Assembly: GCF_037893015.1 (NCBI RefSeq)
Contig: NC_133666.1
Coordinates: 659,750,008-659,814,007 of the forward strand
Source of the DNA: Macrotis lagotis
Taxonomy: Eukaryota > Chordata > Mammalia > Peramelemorphia > Peramelidae
Direction: 5' to 3'
Length of the DNA: 64,000 nucleotides
The notes under the pieces are model-generated. The model saw only the letters and a program-made list of their open reading frames with translations, searched no databases and was not told where the DNA came from. Both the position numbers and the translations under genes were made by a program. Below are positions 32,696 to 42,999 of the stretch, in pieces. Numbering within the stretch: position 1 is the stretch's first letter; each line of letters opens with the position of its first letter.

Positions 32696-33244
32696 TTCTT
32701 AGAATAAGACTTTAAAATAGTTGAAAGAAATGCTAAATTTCAATTAGAGGTTATGGAAAAAAATACTTATTTCCCATCCAAATTTGGAACCCCTTGAAAT
32801 AGATCCCTAGAATCCTTGAGATCCTATAGATCATAGAGGTTATAAACCCCTTGATCTAGTCTAATCCCTTAATTTAGAGGATGAATCATTTGACTTGGGC
32901 AGATGATTTAATCTCTCTATCCTTCAGGTTTTTTTTTCCTAAAACTAAGTATGGTCAAATGTTTTCTACAGGATCACAGAGCATTTGATTTTCAAAGGAA
33001 ATTAGAACCCAGGTTTCTCAACCACCCAGTCAAGTCCTCCTGCCAACAGCCATTTCAACCCTTTAAAACAAATAATGGATTAAGACAGAGTAGTCCTCTG
33101 TCTGAGCAGTCTTTCTAAGAAGTATTGACACTGAACACCAGTGAGCACATATACAATCTGTGCTTCTTCATATAAGAAATTACTTCTGAGACATGGGTCT
33201 TGTGGTTCAAGCTCTGTTTTTATTCCTAGAGATACACTGACTCC
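32696..33244. other. unassigned sequence with SINE-like remnants
   Basis: 32880-33030 contains minus-like and plus-like MIR words (GATGAATCATTTGACTTGG, GATCACAGAGCATTTG). No gene. Confidence 0.4.
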
Positions 33245-33610
33245 TTTCATGTGGCTACTTTTAATAAGTGCCTACTATGTGCCAGGGAAGCTAGGTGGCA
33301 CAGTGGATAGAATGCTAAGTCTGGAGTCAGGAAGACTTATCTTCATGAGTTCCAATGTGACCTCAGACACTTTCGGGCTGAATGACCCTGGGCAAGTCAC
33401 TTAACTCTGTTTCAGTTTCCTCATCTCTCAAATAAGCTAGAGAAGGAAATGGCAAATTTCTCCAGTATCTTTGCCAAGAAAATCCCAAATGGGGTAACAA
33501 AGAGTAAACGAGACTGAAATAACTAAGTAGAAACAAAATTATTCAGACCTTGTGCCAGACACTGACAATACAGCCCCTGCCCTCAAGAAGCTTACATTCT
33601 AGAAGAATAA
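33245..33610 (+). repeat. ancient interspersed repeat split by a SINE
   Basis: AATAAGTGCCTACTATGTG before 33286 and CAGACACTGACAATACAGC, CCTCAAGAAGCTTACATTC after 33550 are the two halves of the 'catttattaagcacctac' unit. Confidence 0.75.
33286..33550 (+). mobile_element. tRNA-headed SINE with RTE/BovB-like tail
   Basis: GGAAGCTAGGTGGCACAG head, CCTGGGCAAGTCACTTAAC, tail with TTCTCCAGTATCTTTGCC and GGGGTAACAAAGAG. Flanked by TGTGCCAG (33278-33285 and 33551-33558). The tail ends in a non-poly(A) CT-AA-like stretch, as expected for RTE mobilisation. Confidence 0.85.
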
Positions 33611-33702
33611 AAGTACATGAAAAATATATACAAGCTAAAAGAAGAAAAAAGTTATTAAAACACAATGAGACCAGGAAAAGTTTCATGTGAAATATGACTT
33701 TT

Positions 33703-33853
33703 TTTTTTTTAGTTTTTGCAAGGCAGTGGGGTTAAGTGGCTTGCACAAGGCCACACAGTTAGGTAATTATTAAGTGTCTGAGATCAGATTTGAACTCAGG
33801 TACTCCTGACTCCAGAGCCAGTGCTGTATCCACTGTGCCACCCAGCTGCCCCA
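33703..33853 (-). mobile_element. tRNA-derived SINE (WSINE1-like), perfect target duplication
   Basis: Reversed SINE with T-run start and CCACCCAGCTGCCCCA end. Flanked by 14-bp GAAATATGACTTTT (33689-33702 and 33854-33867). Confidence 0.95.
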
Positions 33854-34029
33854 GAAATATGACTTTTGAGTTGATCTTTGAAGAAAGCTAAAGATTCTAA
33901 AAAAACAACAAGCAAGGAATATTCCAGACAAGGGTCAGCCTATTCAAAGACAAAGGATTGGAGATGAAGAGCCATGTCCAAGGAACATGTACGCTAATTC
34001 ATTTTACTAACTTCCTTTATGTATTATCC

Positions 34030-34255
34030 ATGGGGTAGCTAAACCGGGACTCAAGAAGATTCATCTTCCTGTGTTCAAATATGATCTCAAATACTTACTA
34101 GTTCTGTGATCCCTGTGACCCTGGACAAGTCATTTTGCCTCCTCATCTATAAAATAAGCTAGAGAAGGAAATGGCTAGACATTCCAGTATTTTGTTAAAA
34201 AGACTCATATGAGGACCTGAAGAGTCAAATACAACTGAAAAACAACAGAATATAA
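34030..34255 (+). mobile_element. tRNA-headed SINE with RTE/BovB-like tail, decayed
   Basis: GGGGTAGCTAAACCGGG head, TGACCCTGGACAAGTC, GAGAAGGAAATGGCTAG, AAGAGTCAAATACAACTG. Confidence 0.75.
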
Positions 34256-34559
34256 ATTATAGAGAAACTGGAATATTTCTGTGACTAAAAATGGATTATT
34301 CACAGTCACACAGCTCATAACTGTCCCAGCTAGGGTTTGAATATGCATGGTCCTGGCTCCAAGTCTACCCCTTTCTCAACTACTAATGTCCCCATCTCAT
34401 ATGAGGTTAAAAGATTGTCTATTGAGTATCAATATCAGTAGTCCGGTATTATTCAGGACAAATTGGGGGGGGGGGGGAAGTAGAATATGAAGAATTCAAA
34501 TGAAAAATGAAAAAATATTGAAATAATTCAAGTTTTATCTCTAATATTTTATTTTCTCA

Positions 34560-34745
34560 AGGATATGATTTCACTCTCAACACATTCAATTTAAATAAAT
34601 ATATTGGAAACAATGTAAAGATGATCAGACTGACTTTTGTGGGGGGATGGGGGAGGGAAAAATTGTAAAATTCAAAGCCTTACAAAAAATGATAGGTAGA
34701 TACTACCATTTTATATAATTGGAAAACAAATAAAATATTAATTAA
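34560..34745 (+). mobile_element. very short L1 3' end
   Basis: GGGGATGGGGGAGGG, AAAATTCAAAGCCTTAC and ATTGGAAAACAAATAAAAT are the last part of the L1 3' UTR and tail. Confidence 0.75.
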
Positions 34746-34864
34746 AAAAAGAAATAATTCAACTTTTGTTGTCTGCCAAAAGCAAAGAAAGGAAACCTAT
34801 ATAATTGTGAATTTTAACATTTGTTGGGAAAGAAGACCATCATCCATGAGTTTTTTAGTTCCTT

Positions 34865-35125
34865 AAAAGTATTGCTGTTGTTATTCATTCATGTCTAATT
34901 TTTTGTGACCCTATTTGGATTTTCTCGTCAGAGATTCTGGAATGTTTTACTATTTCCTTCTCCAGATCACTTAATGGATGAGGAAACTGAGGCAAATAGA
35001 GTTAAATGATTTGCCCAGGATCACAAAGCTAATAAGTTTCTGAGACCAGATTTGAACTCAGGAAGACAACTCTTCCTAACTTCAGGCTCGGCACATTGTG
35101 CCCTATGGCATCCTCTAGCCTATGT
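34865..35125 (-). mobile_element. tRNA-headed SINE with RTE/BovB-like tail
   Basis: Reversed tail GTGACCCTATTTGGATTTTC and TTTCCTTCTCCAGATCAC, then GAGGAAACTGAGGCAAATAG, CCCAGGATCACAAAGC and head remnants at 35100. Confidence 0.8.
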
Positions 35126-35284
35126 CAAATGCTCTGTTTGAGCCGCACTAGCCATTGTGTTTTGCAGCCAAGTTGATAGGTGGTGTTGGATTGAGACATC
35201 ATGGATATGGAGAGATAGGATGTCATACTCTCTGCCCCTGCAATGGCAATTAGAAGGTTTAAGACAAGGTGAAGTAAGGTGGAC

Positions 35285-35520
35285 AACTGACCCAGGAGTC
35301 AAGATCTAGCTTTGACACATGCTAAGGGTCTCTCAAATCATTTCCCTTCTCTGTGCTCCACTCCCTAAGTCCTTCAGATCCCCCTTCCCCTCCTACTTCA
35401 CATCCAAACTCTCTAAGAATATAAGTTGCAGAAAGTGCCAACATGCATCAGTACAGGGAGTTCCCTTATCTAGAAATTCCCTATCCTAAATGAGATTACA
35501 GTTCTAGTCCCTAACCTCCT
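35285..35520 (+). repeat. old tRNA-headed SINE
   Basis: GACCCAGGAGTCAAGATC head; AATATAAGTTGCAGAAAGTG, CATCAGTACAGGGAGTTCCC tail, the same tail type as 11090-11290 on the other strand. Confidence 0.6.
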
Positions 35521-35889
35521 CCAACTCTATTCAAATGTGAGACATCTAATCACACAAAGTGATGGGAGTGAATTCCCAAGTGAAAAAGAAATCAGATAAT
35601 GGATGGTCAGGGCTCAATAGAACCAAACAAGGTCATTGAATCTTCTTTTTTCAAGGGTTGCTTGGTTTCAGGTCAACACAATGCAGACCCCATTCCTATG
35701 CATGCCCCTTTCTTAGCCCTTTGGGTTGGCTCTCCACCAGTCCCCTATATTGTCAGGTCAACTGGTGACTTTGAGTAATGGAAAGATCTCTGGATTTGGA
35801 ATTACAGAACTCAATCAGAAAGAATTCTAGAAACCATTAGGCAGAAAGCATGCCTGAACAAAAATCTCTTCTACATCATAACCAAGTGA
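35521..35889. other. unassigned sequence
   Basis: No recognised repeat or gene. Confidence 0.3.
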
Positions 35890-36060
35890 TTATAAGAACA
35901 GCTAGCATTTTGTAGCATCTTCAGGTTGGCAAAGTACTTTACATATGGTATCTCCTTTGAGGCTCACATTAACCCTGTGAGGTAGTTTCTATATTAGTCT
36001 CCATTTACAAATGAGAAAACTAAGGCTGAGAGAGATTATGTAACTTGTGCATGATCGTCT
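35890..36060 (-). repeat. MIR
   Basis: GGCAAAGTACTTTACATATGG, CCTGTGAGGTAGTTTC, AATGAGAAAACTAAGGC. Confidence 0.8.
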
Positions 36061-37710
36061 GTATTAATAAGATTAATTAAATTTCTATTAAGTCAGTAAC
36101 TCACAAAAAAAAGTATCTTTCCTGGAATAGCTCCTAACTTGGAGTAATGAAATCATAGATCAGGTTTAAAAAATAAAGATACTTTAACATCTGTTAAGAC
36201 GAGTATCCCAGTGAGGAGACTATTTGGGAATAAGCTATTAAATTACAAAGTACTTCCTTAAAGATTTAGAAGAATATATTTTTAACTTCTCTATCTTGTC
36301 TATTTCCCCAAATCCTTCCTCTTGTCTCCTTACTAACTGAGAAACAGGATGTGATAGTAAATGTTTAACTATCAGCTCTATGCAAAAATGAACAAACAAA
36401 ACAAAAAAAAATGCATACACACTACCGTTTTTAATTTAATTTTATTGATATTTATTTATTGACATTGCTAACATTTAGTCCATCACTTTCTTAAATCTGG
36501 ACAATCAACCAAACTATAAATCAAAGTCTGATTTGTTAACAATCAGTTTTCCACTCTTGAGTCTAATCTCACATGGCAGATGAGAAAACTAATAGAAAAG
36601 GGAAGTGAAGTATCCAAGGTCCCACCAGGAGGAAATTGAAAAATCCAGAACACATACACACAAAAAGACTTTTTCCTCTCCATCATTATTTTTTTTATTC
36701 ACTTTCTAATGCCTTTTGTAAGTCAGTTTAAAATTAGATGTTCATCTAGAGGAGAATACACTTCAAAAAGGCCTTGTGGTCCTTTGGAAAAAAACTCCAA
36801 ATTTCAAATCAGAAGACCTGAATTCAAATTCCAGAAATGTCACTTGCTACATCTCTAAGATTGGGCAAGTTGTTCAAATTCTTTGCATCTCAGTTTCCTT
36901 TTCTGTAAAACTGTAGGGTCCCAGTTGTATTAGAGAATTGCTAAGGTGTCTTTCATTTTCCTTAGCCTGTATTAACAGCTGGGGTGATGTAAATACCTAG
37001 GAAAGTTCCAAAGCTTACTCTTTTCTGTTCTTTTATTCTTCCAAGTCCAATCAGTTACCAAGTCCTACCAAGTCTTCCTTTTCTATATGTAAATGAGGTG
37101 CACTGCCCTCTCACACACACAATTGAGGTAGTCACAGAAAGTAATCACAGGGTGTGAAGGAGCATAAAAGAGGTGCTAAACCATTTTCCCACAACAAATG
37201 TGTAAAGAAATTTCTTAATCAACTTGAGGATTATAGACCTTGGTCATTAGATGAAGGCAACTGAAACTACATAGGAAACATCTAGTCATTGTCTGAAAGA
37301 ATCAATCATGTCCGTCAGGTTTAGACATCAAAAAGCTAGTCATGTAGTCGTTTATATTTTTGAATTGCGGACTTTACAAACAGAATTGCTTGTAGAGAAT
37401 GCTATTTCTCTACAAGGAGGGGGGGTGATTTTTTAATTCTCTTTCTTCCCCTTCCTCCTCCCTCCCCAACCCCAGCACCACATACACTAGCGATATAGCT
37501 TTGAATGGGTACTCCTGAACCAGGAGGAGATATGGATCCAGTGAAGAGGCGAAATAGCCATTATAGACAAACACTGATAGAAATGCAGTCACAGAAGAGA
37601 GGAGACAGCTTCAGGGACCATGACATCAGGAAACCAAGAATGGGGCTGAAGAGAGACACAACTAATTAAATCCCTGGGCAGAAGTCCTGGATTCAAGAGA
37701 AGGTGAATGA
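36061..37710. other. mostly unassigned, with one MIR
   Basis: 36770-36935 is a plus-strand MIR-like SINE (GAAGACCTGAATTCAAATTC, GATTGGGCAAGTTG, CATCTCAGTTTCC). 36560-36640 has AGATGAGAAAACTAATAG, minus-strand MIR-like. The rest, including 36930-37700, was not recognised; no gene. Confidence 0.4.
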
Positions 37711-38709
37711 AGAAGGAAGGAAGGAAGGAAGGAAGGAAGGAAGGAAGGAAGGAAGGAAGGAAGGGAGGGAGGGAGGGAGGGAGGGAGGGAGGAAGGGATG
37801 AAAGAAGGAAGGGAGGAAGGAAGGGAGGGAGGAAGGAAGGGATGAAGGAAGGGAGGAAGGAAGAAAGGGAGGGAGGGAGGAAGGAAGGGAGGAAGAGATG
37901 AAGGAAGGGAGGAAGGGATGAAGGAAGGGAGGGAGGAAGGAAGGGATGAAGGAAGGAAGGAAGGGAGGGAGGGAGGAAGGAAGGGAAGGAGGAAGGGATG
38001 AAGGAAGGAAGGGAGGGATGAAGGAAGGGAGGAAGAGAGGAAGGGATGAAGGAAGGGAGGGAGGAAGGAAGGAAGGAAGGAAGGAGGAAGGAAAGGAAAA
38101 GGAAGGAAGGAAGGAAGGAAGGAAGGAAGGAAGGAAGGGAAAGGAAAGGAAAGGAAGGAAGGGAAGGAAGGAAGGAAGGGAGGGAGGAAGGGATGAAAGA
38201 AGGAAGGGAGGAAGGAAGGGAGGGATGAAGGAAGGGAAGAAGGAAGGGAGGAAGGAAGAAAGGGAGGGAAAAGGAAAGGAAGGAAAGGAAGGAAGGAAGG
38301 GAGGGAGGGAGGGAGGAAGGAAGGAAGGGAGGGATGAAGGAAGGGAGGAAGGAAGGAAGGGATGAAGGAAGGAAGGAAGGAATGAAGGAAGGAAGGAAGG
38401 AAGGAAAGGGAAGGAAAAGGAAAGGAAGGAAAGGAAGGAAGGAAGGAAGGGAGGGAGGAAGGAAGGGATGAAGGAAGGAAGGAAGGAAGGAAGGAAGGAA
38501 GGAAGGAAGGAAGGAAAGGGAAGGAAAAGGAAAGGAAGGAAAGGAAGGAAGGAAGGGAGGGAGGAAGGAAGGAAGGAAGGAAGGAAGGAAGGAAGGAAGG
38601 GAGGGAGGAAGGAAGGAAGGGAGGGATGAAGGAAGGGAGGAAGGAAGGAAGGGAGGAAGGAAGGAAGGGAGAGAGGGAGGGAGGGAGGGAAAGAGGGAGG
38701 AAGAAAAGA
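37711..38709 (+). repeat. 1-kb GGAA/GGGA purine array
   Basis: About 1 kb almost wholly of GGAA and GGGA tetramers. The only pyrimidines are isolated T in recurrent GGGATGAAGGAA words, hinting at a higher-order unit. Frames such as 37946-38365 (Lys/Glu/Gly/Arg only) come from this array and are not genes. Confidence 0.97.
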
Positions 38710-38944
38710 CTTTCAGGTCCTGAACTAAAGAAATTATGAGTTGCTATTGGTACATATATGTTCTACACATTGGCCTCATTACAAATAACTAAGATTTTTC
38801 CCTGTCTTCCAGGGACACTGTATTTTTGTGAAAGAATGTATCACAGATTTATTGAAGTCTGTTTGTAGCAACTGCTATTACTGTAATATCTTACCCAATG
38901 CCTTTGTGAAAAGCTCATTGTGTCTAATTTTTGATTATTTATAG
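38710..38944. other. unassigned sequence
   Basis: Unique-looking AT-rich DNA between the purine array and the hAT-like element. Confidence 0.3.
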
Positions 38945-39118
38945 CAGTGCTATCCAACCTTACTTTTAAAAGTTTTTATTGCAACAATAGACATTATATT
39001 TTTATATGTCATTTTAGTGAGAGTTCTGTGGTAGCTCAGCTTCATTTACTAAAGCATTCAGTAAATCCACAAGGGGTTGCATAAAAATCACACTGCAGGT
39101 GCATTTTGGAAAGCCCTG
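38945..39118 (-). mobile_element. short hAT-like non-autonomous DNA transposon (MITE), copy 2
   Basis: Ends CAGTGCTATCCAACCTTA and, reversed, CAGGGCTTTCCAAAATG, so the terminal inverted repeats share CAG-GCTxTCCAA. Flanked by ATTTATAG (38937-38944) and ATTTATGG (39119-39126), an 8-bp duplication with one mismatch. Internally matches 16593-16772 in reverse (GCAGTGTGATTTTTATGCA, TTTAGTAAATGAAGC). No coding capacity. Confidence 0.85.
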
Positions 39119-39239
39119 ATTTATGGGAAGTACACTGGTTACCCTTGAACCTAAGATCATTAGCTGCCATCTGGGAAGGTAGACCTGAAGGGGTATTGTA
39201 TATATCACTCATATCCATCTCCATAGCCATCCAATTGGT

Positions 39240-39404
39240 CTCTCTACTCCTTTCTATTAAATTTTTCCAAGACTGACATTAATATTCCCACAAGGCAATT
39301 CTGATCATATCTGTGTTCTGATCAAAATCCTTTATTGACTTTCCAGTGACTACTGAATAATTTTCTATTTCCAGATTGTGAAATAAAGATTATCCTTCAT
39401 CTGA
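39240..39404 (+). repeat. L2 LINE fragment
   Basis: CACAAGGCAATTCTGATC, CAAAATCCTTTATTGAC and CCTTCATCTGACTCTAATATG resemble the L2 segment 'ctgaccatgtcac..ctcaagaaacttcagtggct'. Confidence 0.55.
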
Positions 39405-39804
39405 CTCTAATATGGAGAGACTATATATGAAGTACTATGCTCACTTTGTGATGCCAGTGTCAGGAATGACATTGAATATCTGTAGAGTAACCAACAGGGC
39501 CACCAGGAAAGGAAAGGATCTCAAACTAATGTTATATGAATATGGATTGAAGAAAGATGGGATGTTTAGGCTGAAAAAGAAAAGACTTCTTATGGTTGTG
39601 ATAGCTATTGTCAAGTATGAGGAGTCCTATCACATAGAAGAAGGTGTAGATTGCTGTCTTTGACTCCAGAGGATAGAAGGAGAAATGATTTAGTTTCAAA
39701 AAAGTTTGTTCTCAGAGGGAAAAAAATCTCAAATAAGGGAAATATTCCAAAGGGCAAAATGCTGCTTCAGGAAGTAATAGGGTGTTCCTCATTGGAAATC
39801 AAAT
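39405..39804 (+). mobile_element. CR1/L3 LINE fragment
   Basis: GGATGTTTAGGCTGAAAAAG, CTATTGTCAAGTATGAGG and CCTCATTGGAAATC follow CR1/L3 ('atgtttagcctggagaagagaagactc', 'ccgtcactggaggtc'). The small frame at 39412-39663 is part of it. Confidence 0.65.
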
Positions 39805-39964
39805 AATTGATCAATCAATAAGCATTAATAAAACATTTACTATATGTCAAGTAGCCAAGTGTTAGAGATATAATTATAGTTAGCATTGGTTGTGCTTTAA
39901 GGTTTGCAAAATATATTACATGTTATCAACCAATCAATAAATATTTATTAAGCACCTACTACTA
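39805..39964 (+). repeat. two copies of the 'catttattaagcacctac' repeat
   Basis: GATCAATCAATAAGCATTA with ATTTACTATATGTCAAG, then CAATCAATAAATATTTATT and AAGCACCTACTAC, directly abutting the EIF1AX pseudogene. Confidence 0.6.
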
Positions 39965-40570
39965 ATGTCCAAGACTAAGGGTAAGGGAGGTAAAAATAGA
40001 CACAGGGGAAAGAATGAAAATGAATCTGAAAAAAAGAGTTGATCTTCGAGGAAGATGGACAGGAATATACCCAGATGATCAAAAGTTGGAAAATGGAAAG
40101 ATTAGAAGCAATGTGTTTTGCTGATGTGAATCAATTGTGTCACAACAGAGGGAAATTATTAAAAAAAAAAAAGATCTGGATAAATACATCAGACATTATG
40201 TTGGTTGGTCTCCAAGACTATCAGGATAAACAAAATCAATGTTATACTAAAATACAATGCAGATGGGGGCAGCTAGGTGGTGCAGTGAATAGAGCGCCGG
40301 CCCTGGAGTCAGGAGGACCTAAATTCAAATGCGACCTCAGACACTTAATAATGACCTAGCTGTGTGGCCTTGGGCAAGCCACTTAACCCCATTGCCTTGC
40401 AAAAAAAAAAATTCAATGCAGATGAAGCAAGAAGTTTAAAAGCATATGAGGAACTTCCAGAGCATGCCAAAATCAATGAAACACATACATTTGGTCCTGG
40501 AGATGATGATGATGATGAAATCCAGTTTACTGATATTTGGGATGCTGATGAGGACATTGATGATAGCTAA
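39965..40570 (+). pseudogene. EIF1AX: processed pseudogene of EIF1AX (translation initiation factor eIF1A)
   Basis: Intronless copy of the eIF1A coding region, recognised from protein memory. eIF1A binds the 40S subunit A site and helps start-codon scanning. It begins MSKTKGKGGKNRHRGKNEN (parent MPKNKGKGGKNRRRGKNEN), continues through [36 protein letters not shown] (OB-fold region), and ends with [22 protein letters not shown] and the acidic tail [12 protein letters not shown]...EDIDDS, stop at 40568-40570. A one-base gain in the A-run near 40030-40035 shifts the frame to a TGA. Extra A bases near 40160 add lysine, and a shift follows DYQD near 40225. A SINE splits it at 40266-40413. It starts at the ATG with no 5' UTR. 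40571-40770 may be retained 3' UTR. No promoter is seen. EIF1AY is the alternative parent. Confidence 0.93.
40266..40413 (+). mobile_element. tRNA-derived SINE inside the EIF1AX pseudogene
   Basis: GGGGCAGCTAGGTGGTGC head, AATAATGACCTAGCTGTG, GCCTTGC and A11 tail. Flanked by a perfect 11-bp CAATGCAGATG (40255-40265 and 40414-40424), which is eIF1A coding sequence. The insertion came after the retrocopy. Confidence 0.95.
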
Positions 40571-40779
40571 ATTGACCTTGACATTCATATTCTGATTTTT
40601 CTGACAATTGTTCTACTTTGACATTTTCATTTGGATTTTTGGCCGAGTCCCATCCTATTAAGAAGAAACGAAACTTCATTAGCATTAGTATAGTTTGTTT
40701 AAACTGGATGGATTTATTTTCAATGTTTGTTTCAAAATATCTATATTTCTTTAAAAGCTGATAATGCTGAGTTAAAGCT

Positions 40780-41020
40780 GTTATTTCATTTGATCCTCAT
40801 AATTATCAGCTGAGGCAGATACTCTTATTATCATCCTCATTTATAAGATGAGGAAACTGAGCCTGAGAAAGTTTAAAGAACTTCCACAACTTCACACAGT
40901 CACTCACTGACTTAAAACTTCCTATTTCAACATTCTACCCATTGAGTCACTTAACTGCTTTGATGCACAGAAAAGCAAAAACAGTGTCTGCCCTCAAGGA
41001 ACTCATATTCTAATAGATAA
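40780..41020 (-). repeat. MIR and ancient-repeat pieces
   Basis: TTTGATCCTCATAATTATC, TAAGATGAGGAAACTGAGC (MIR), then TGTCTGCCCTCAAGGAAC of the 'catttattaagcacctac' family near 40990. Confidence 0.7.
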
Positions 41021-41194
41021 TACATATTCGAATGTATATAAACAGATATTAATAAAACATGCATACATAATTTGTGGAAGATGACCTGAACTCTAGCTGC
41101 TGGGAGAACTAGGAAATTTCTTTTACAGAAGTTTATGAATTAAAGGAGGTTAGTTTCCTAAGGGATGGCGGTAATGACCTGCTCGAAAAGAGGC
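41021..41194. other. unassigned sequence
   Basis: No recognised element. Confidence 0.3.
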
Positions 41195-41474
41195 ACAGGT
41201 GATTCCTAGGTGGCACAATGGATAGAACAGTTCAGGAGTTCAAATCCAACCTCAGAGACTTGATAACTTATTGTGTGACCTTGGGTAAGTCACTTAACCC
41301 TGATTGTCAGTCATCCTGATTCCTATCTGGCCACTGGAGCCAGGTAGCCCTGGAGGAGAAAGTGAGACTGATGACATTGCACAGCCCCCTTGCACAAATC
41401 AAAATCAATTGTTTATCATGGCATCATTTCCCTGATGTTGTGGTCCTTTTCGAGAATGAAGGACAAACAACACT
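41195..41474 (+). mobile_element. Mar1-like SINE, near complete
   Basis: tRNA-like head (CTAGGTGGCACAATGG), GTGACCTTGGGTAAGTCAC, core (CTGGCCACTGGAGCC, CCTGGAGGAGAAAGTGAG), tail (TTTCCCTGATGTTGTGG, GAGAATGAAGGACAAACAAC). The tail matches the 3' end of the LINE at 61352-62965. Confidence 0.85.
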
Positions 41475-41540
41475 CAGGTACAGTTTGGACTAGATGGTGA
41501 TTGAGAGTTCCCTTCTAAAATCTAAAATTCTGTAATGGGT
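41475..41540 (+). repeat. CR1/L3 terminal fragment
   Basis: TTTGGACTAGATGGTGATTG and TTCCCTTCTAAAATC resemble the CR1/L3 3' end. Confidence 0.55.
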
Positions 41541-41839
41541 GTTTTCTTCAAAAAAAAAGCTTTTAAAGTCTATCTTCCTCTTTGGAAAGATATTAAAGAC
41601 CTATTTTTGGGGGGAAGGAGTACTATGTCAAAATGGAGAAGTTCATGAACTACCTTTATGTCCTGGGGGAAAATTATGACCAACAATTGCCCAGTCAGTA
41701 ATACCAAGGGAAGGGAAATCTGGCCACTTCTCTGATTCCCTTCAGGAGAGGATATTGGCCTGAGATTGGATGAAGTCAGCAGGAAAGTACAGTCATCACA
41801 GAGTATGCCTTCTGTAAAGTGTTTGATTGAGTTGGACAG
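41541..41839. other. unassigned sequence
   Basis: No repeat or gene recognised. Confidence 0.3.
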
Positions 41840-42545
41840 GAACAGAGCTAATGATAGTGTAATCTTGTTTGCACTTCGTTTTATCCTCCTACCTCACTGA
41901 TCTTGGGGAGGGGGTGGATAGGAAGGAAAACAGAATGAGGCTGCCAGTTCCATCCATCTGTAATGGGCTGTCAGGAGGGAAAATTGTTTTTTTAAGGTTA
42001 GTAGATACTAAATCACACACCAAAGGGCAGACTCAAATTGGCTTCTGGAAATCGTCGCACCTGTTACATTTCGCTTATCACATCCCGCTCGGTACTCAAG
42101 AGTATTCCCAGGCACTGGTATTAGCAGTGAAATTACCTAAATCAATGTTTATTGGATGTGACAATTATGATTTATAGTTTGGTTAATTTTAAATAAACAG
42201 AGAATTTAACCCACAGAACAATTTAGTACTCCATTCCCTCTGAAAGTCAACTGCTTTACAGTAATCATCCCCAAAATGTTGAAGCTTTCTTCCCTTCTTC
42301 CCCACCTTCCCCTCAGGAAATTCCATAATGTGGGGGGGGGGGCATGCCAAGAATGACCTGCTTCAATTCTCACCCACGTAATGGATGCAGCTCTAATCTA
42401 GGGCATCCAAATTCCTAGCAGTTAATGTAGCTAGATAGAACAGTTTCATTTAATTCAGCTTTTTTGTTTGCTAATTAATGAATAAACTCTATAAAACAAT
42501 TCATATATTTATTTTTGCCAAAGAGCTATTTTGTCTCAGTTTTTA
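41840..42545. promoter_or_regulatory. candidate conserved non-coding element(s)
   Basis: Repeat-free, high-complexity 700 bp with preserved CpGs (GAAATCGTCGCACCTG, ACATCCCGCTCGGTAC) and AT-rich factor-type words (GACAATTATGATTTATAG, TTGCTAATTAATGAATAAAC). The 102-residue frame at 41869-42177 has no recognised domain and is probably chance. Function is inferred from complexity only. Confidence 0.4.
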
Positions 42546-42999
42546 TTTTTTTTACTTTTCCTATTAGGGTTCGTTGTTGTCTTCAATATTGTTTTTGTTG
42601 TTGTCATCATCCTTATCTTTGTCATCATCATTGCTATTGTCACTATTGCTGCCCTTGCTAATGTTAACAAAAAAGTCCAGCCCTCTTAGAGAACCATGAT
42701 CTGTGGGTTCAAATAAGCAACCTTTAGTCAAGGTCTGTACAACACAATGGTTAAGAAGGACCAGGGACCAAGAAGTCCCACCTCTGACATTTATTCTCTA
42801 TAAAGAAGGAACTGACCTTCGATTTAGGCATTACTAAAATAATGACAGGTTTAATCCCTTTCTCTCCCTACTGAGTAAATTGTGTAAGTAAATGACCCTT
42901 TCTCCTCAGGAGCTAACAATCCAGTTGGAGAAATAGGAAGGGTACACATAAGAAAGAAATAATGTCATATCTGAAATTTACTTCTCTTATCTTCAGGTG
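42546..42999. other. impure trinucleotide tract and unassigned sequence
   Basis: 42565-42650 is rich in TTG/ATC triplets (GTTGTTGTCATCATCC). The rest is unrecognised. Confidence 0.5.

Noticed and set aside
37707-38365. Long Lys/Glu/Gly/Arg-only frames
   Set aside because: They are the translation of the GGAA/GGGA array; any frame in it is open.
40364-40570. Acidic 68-residue frame as a functional small protein
   Set aside because: It is the end of the EIF1AX retrocopy plus SINE sequence, with upstream frameshifts.
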